8,890 bases of DNA from an uncultured Porphyromonadaceae bacterium (GTDB taxonomy: Bacteria > Bacteroidota > Bacteroidia > Bacteroidales > Muribaculaceae): assembly GCA_947178655.1 (NCBI GenBank), contig CAMWZB010000032.1, forward strand, positions 1-8,890, written 5' to 3'. The translations under genes were made by a program, and so were the position numbers. This document shows positions 7,491-8,890 of this stretch, one piece after another; within the stretch, counting starts at the first letter, position 1; the number at the start of each line of letters is the position of its first letter. The notes beneath the pieces are model-generated. The model was not told the DNA's origin and did no database searches. It worked only from the letters and a program-made list of their open reading frames with translations.

Positions 7491-8513
7491 TCAGGGCCTT
7501 CCGAATTCGGGAAGGCCTTTTTCATTCCATTTGATTTCCTTCAGGGCCACCACCTTGCGCATCCAGTTGTTGTCGTAGTACTTCATCTGGTAGAAGAGCC
7601 AGTCGCGTTTGTCCTTGGGGCTGCGGATGTATGAGATGTTCGACGCTCCGAAGTAGTGAGCGCTGTCGGCAGCAAGGAACTGGGGCTCAGACATTTTTGT
7701 CCACGATTTCGGGTTCAGCAGGTCGCTTCCGTAAGGCGCGTGGAGCATACCCACGGTAGAGTAGACCGTCCATATTCCGCTGGCCGAGTAGCATACCACG
7801 ATGTTTCGGTTGTCAGGCGATATCATCACCTGCGGGTTCTCGTTCACATAGATAGGGTAGGCCGATCTCGTGCCGTCGGGGTCAATCCACTGACGTTCCC
7901 ATTCATATATAGGTTCGGACAGCTTGACACGTTCGGATGCGAGAGTCCACGGATTTGCCATCCGTGCTATGAATATGCACTGTGTCTCGGCCTCTATCCT
8001 GCGCTTCTCCCAGCCCGACCAAAGCATGTACAGCTCGCCGTCGCGCTCGAAGACGGTCGGGTGTATCGCCCAGTTCCAGTCGCTGGTGGTGATGATAGGA
8101 CCGTGAGCGATCCATTCGCCTTCGCGCGGATCGTCGGACGCATTCTCGAAGGCATATAGCTGATGGTAGTCGGTGTTGCCGTTCGTGTCCGCCTCGAAGT
8201 ACATATACCACTTCCCGTCTATACGGTGAAGCTCAGGCGAATACATGTTGTGCAGACCCTTGTCGGTCAGGGTGAAGACGACGCCTCCTGACGTGTCGGA
8301 GCCGAAGCCATTGATGTCGGTGGCATGATGGATTCGGGCCGTGTCGACTGCTTCGGTCTGCGTCACCAGATAGAAATTGCCGTCATATTCGGCCACGGCA
8401 GGATAAGCCTCGTGTTTAAGTATAATATGGCCTGCGGTCTCGGCCTCTTCGGTCGAGCAGGAGGCGGCGACTATGAGCAAGGAGAATAATATGGCAAACT
8501 TTAATCTATGCAT
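7491..8513 (-). CDS. GH43-fold lipoprotein (GH43_26-like) with substituted catalytic residues
   Basis: This gene encodes 340 residues. The ATG at 8513 is chosen because it starts directly with a lipoprotein signal (MHRLKFAILFSLLIVAASC, lipobox Cys19); the reading frame continues 70 codons upstream, but only by reading through the promoter repeats. Acidic residues soon after the cysteine (STEEAE) resemble the Bacteroidota signal for surface display. The fold is read from the blocks YDGNFYLVT (43-51), YSPELHRIDGKWYMYFEAD (91-109), HPTVFERDGELYMLWSG (151-167), MANPW (185-189), NENPQVM (224-230), the CYSAS motif, and LLNPKSWTKMSEPQF with a final LPEFG. This matches exo-1,5-alpha-L-arabinofuranosidase-type GH43 (subfamily 26-like). 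In active relatives the first block contains ADP with the catalytic base Asp; here it is AYP (Tyr37). The pKa-modulating Asp of the third block is His151. The probable acid, Glu225, is kept. It may therefore be a binding protein or use altered chemistry. It is convergent with the HTCS and driven by its own tandem promoters. Confidence 0.88.
   Translation of the reverse strand: MHRLKFAILFSLLIVAASCSTEEAETAGHIILKHEAYPAVAEYDGNFYLVTQTEAVDTARIHHATDINGFGSDTSGGVVFTLTDKGLHNMYSPELHRIDGKWYMYFEADTNGNTDYHQLYAFENASDDPREGEWIAHGPIITTSDWNWAIHPTVFERDGELYMLWSGWEKRRIEAETQCIFIARMANPWTLASERVKLSEPIYEWERQWIDPDGTRSAYPIYVNENPQVMISPDNRNIVVCYSASGIWTVYSTVGMLHAPYGSDLLNPKSWTKMSEPQFLAADSAHYFGASNISYIRSPKDKRDWLFYQMKYYDNNWMRKVVALKEIKWNEKGLPEFGRP
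7495..7522 (+). terminator. Intrinsic terminator of the HTCS gene, inside the end of the convergent GH43-like gene
   Basis: GGCCTTCC (7495-7502) pairs perfectly with GGAAGGCC (7510-7517) across a 7-nt loop, followed by TTTTT (7518-7522). The polarity fits the plus-strand HTCS, whose stop is 51 bp upstream. The hairpin DNA also encodes the last residues of the minus-strand GH43-like protein (ending PEFGRP), so the two convergent transcripts overlap. On the minus strand no T-run follows the stem, so it does not look like a terminator for the GH43-like gene. Confidence 0.8.
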
Positions 8514-8533
8514 GGTGTGAGATTTTGGTGGTG

Positions 8534-8565
8534 CAAAGATACGAATAAGTCGAGCCAAATCCAAA
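8534..8565 (-). promoter_or_regulatory. Proximal promoter of the GH43-like gene
   Basis: On the minus strand TTTG (8565-8562) precedes TATCTTTG (8541-8534) by 20 bp, an ideal Bacteroidota promoter. The -33 box lies inside the palindrome at 8556-8579, so a dimeric regulator bound there would compete with or contact RNA polymerase. The start site would be near 8527, leaving an unusually short leader of about 14 nt before the ATG at 8513. Confidence 0.75.
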
Positions 8566-8581
8566 TTCATTTGGATTTGCG
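8534..8581 (-). repeat. 48-bp promoter/palindrome repeat, gene-proximal copy
   Basis: This is identical over 48 bp to 8606-8653, with a start-to-start period of 72 bp and 24 bp of unique sequence between the copies. It holds a 24-bp inverted repeat (8556-8566 and 8569-8579, arms CAAATCCAAAT, 2-bp spacer) and a full promoter facing the GH43-like gene. Identity ends exactly at both edges. Confidence 0.95.
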
Positions 8582-8605
8582 AGCGGGAGTATCTAAGACA
8601 GTAGT

Positions 8606-8637
8606 CAAAGATACGAATAAGTCGAGCCAAATCCAAA
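8606..8637 (-). promoter_or_regulatory. Distal promoter of the GH43-like gene
   Basis: The same arrangement as the proximal promoter: TTTG (8637-8634), 20 bp, TATCTTTG (8613-8606), again with the -33 box inside a palindrome. The start site would be near 8599, giving a leader of about 86 nt. Confidence 0.65.
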
Positions 8638-8653
8638 TTCATTTGGATTTGCG
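8606..8653 (-). repeat. 48-bp promoter/palindrome repeat, distal copy
   Basis: This is the second identical copy of the module at 8534-8581, with its palindrome at 8628-8638 and 8641-8651. A transcript begun here would carry the whole proximal copy in its leader, where the palindrome could fold into an 11-bp hairpin. Confidence 0.95.
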
Positions 8654-8697
8654 TCATCGGATATGCCCGGAGGGCGATGCGTGCAAATTTCAGGTCA

Positions 8698-8727
8698 ATC
8701 AGTGACGCTTCCGTGTAAATCACTGAT
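8698..8727. repeat. Inverted repeat ATCAGTGA-N14-TCACTGAT
   Basis: Two perfect 8-bp arms (8698-8705 and 8720-8727) face each other across 14 bp. It lies between the distal GH43-like promoter and the direct-repeat operator of the right-edge gene. No T-run follows on either strand, so it is not an obvious terminator. The centre-to-centre distance of about two helical turns would suit a dimeric DNA-binding protein, which is inference. Confidence 0.55.
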
Positions 8728-8736
8728 ACAGGCTGC

Positions 8737-8775
8737 CCATGACCGGAATTTTATCATATTTGAACAGCCTTTTTC
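8737..8775 (+). promoter_or_regulatory. Candidate HTCS operator before the right-edge gene
   Basis: TTTGAACAGC followed by CTTTTTC (8759-8775) matches the downstream half-site at 460-475. A weaker half-site begins with TGACC (8740-8744), its TGA exactly 21 bp before the TGA at 8761, the same spacing as at 440 and 461. TGAACAGC starts 38 bp before the -7 box here and 37 bp before it at the other promoter. Matching sequence, spacing and distance make chance unlikely for the strong half-site; the weak one (8 of 18 positions shared with 437-454) is less certain. Confidence 0.55.
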
Positions 8776-8806
8776 ATCATCGGACGCCGCTTTTTTCGTA
8801 ATTTCG
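8771..8806 (+). promoter_or_regulatory. Promoter of the right-edge gene
   Basis: TAATTTCG (8799-8806) matches TAnnTTTG except for one C. TTTTC (8771-8775), 23 bp upstream, takes the place of a -33 box, just as at the 498-505 promoter. The start site would be near 8813. The sequence right after the -7 box (GCAACAGAAAAAC) resembles that at the other promoter (GCAACTGAAAAAA). Confidence 0.5.
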
Positions 8807-8857
8807 CAACAGAAAAACAAACCTTTTATCATATCAGAATCAATCCCGAAAAAACGT

Positions 8858-8890
8858 ATGAAGAAACTGGTACAATCCGCAGTCCTCTGC
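8858..8890 (+). CDS. Start of a probably exported protein, cut by the window edge
   Basis: An ATG at 8858 opens an 11-codon stretch, MKKLVQSAVLC, to the end of the window. The Lys pair followed by a hydrophobic run looks like the beginning of a signal peptide or lipoprotein signal. A promoter and operator similar to those of the 580-3336 gene stand about 50 to 120 bp upstream, and an A-rich stretch (GAAAAAACG) precedes the start. Too little is visible to name the protein; the shared operator suggests co-regulation with the duplicated lectin-like gene. Confidence 0.6.
   Translation, partial: MKKLVQSAVLC

Noticed and set aside
8556..8651. Invertible promoter segment as known in Bacteroides
   Set aside because: The two modules are in direct orientation and each palindrome has only a 2-bp centre, so recombination between them would delete rather than invert a promoter. 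No recombinase gene is in the window.
8534..8653. Two-unit CRISPR-like array (48-bp repeats, 24-bp spacer)
   Set aside because: There are only two units, the repeat is longer and the spacer shorter than usual, there are no cas genes, and each repeat contains a good promoter for the adjacent gene.
8514..8723. N-terminal extension of the GH43-like reading frame containing two copies of a QIQMNLDLARLIRIF peptide
   Set aside because: The repeated peptide is a translation of the 48-bp promoter repeats, whose 72-bp period happens to be a multiple of three. A clean lipoprotein signal begins at the ATG at 8513, downstream of both promoters.

Overview
The window looks like a chromosomal segment of a gut-type member of the Bacteroidales (phylum Bacteroidota), possibly Muribaculaceae- or Prevotella-like. 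Four things point there: a complete hybrid two-component sensor (HTCS) of the kind that controls polysaccharide-utilization genes; promoters with the Bacteroidota -33/-7 pattern (TTTG and TAnnTTTG); the absence of clear Shine-Dalgarno sites; and a secreted protein ending in the short GLYI-NG-K tail common in this group. The family assignment is inference. No rRNA, tRNA, transposase, CRISPR array or phage gene was seen, and no susC/susD pair lies inside the window.

Layout: (1) 1-300, minus strand: first 100 codons of a secreted glutaminase-A-like (DUF4964/DUF5127/DUF4965/DUF1793) protein, running off the left edge. (2) 301-579: divergent intergenic region with a promoter for each side and a direct-repeat operator candidate. 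(3) 580-3336, plus: a 918-residue secreted protein built from two homologous halves of about 480 residues, each a lectin-like segment followed by a beta-sandwich-like segment; no characterised family is recognised. (4) 3337-3502: intrinsic terminator, then the HTCS promoter. (5) 3503-7444, plus: the 1313-residue HTCS (propeller sensor, Y_Y_Y, TM helix, histidine kinase, receiver, AraC-type DNA-binding domain). (6) 7491-8513, minus, convergent with the HTCS: a lipoprotein of the GH43 fold that lacks two of the three expected catalytic acids. (7) 8514-8857: divergent regulatory region with a duplicated 48-bp promoter/palindrome module for the GH43-like gene and, facing right, a second copy of the direct-repeat operator. 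(8) 8858-8890, plus: first 11 codons of another probably exported protein.

Working model (inference): the HTCS senses a glycan fragment in the periplasm and its AraC domain binds the paired TGAC/TGAACAGC half-sites, 21 bp apart, found upstream of both the duplicated lectin-like gene and the right-edge gene. The spacing to the -7 box is nearly the same at both, and the sequence just downstream of the -7 box is also similar. The GH43-like gene has its own, different tandem palindromic promoters and may belong to another regulon. The most unusual items are the two-half secreted protein, the apparently catalytically degenerate GH43 lipoprotein, the duplicated promoter-palindrome module and the matched operator pair.
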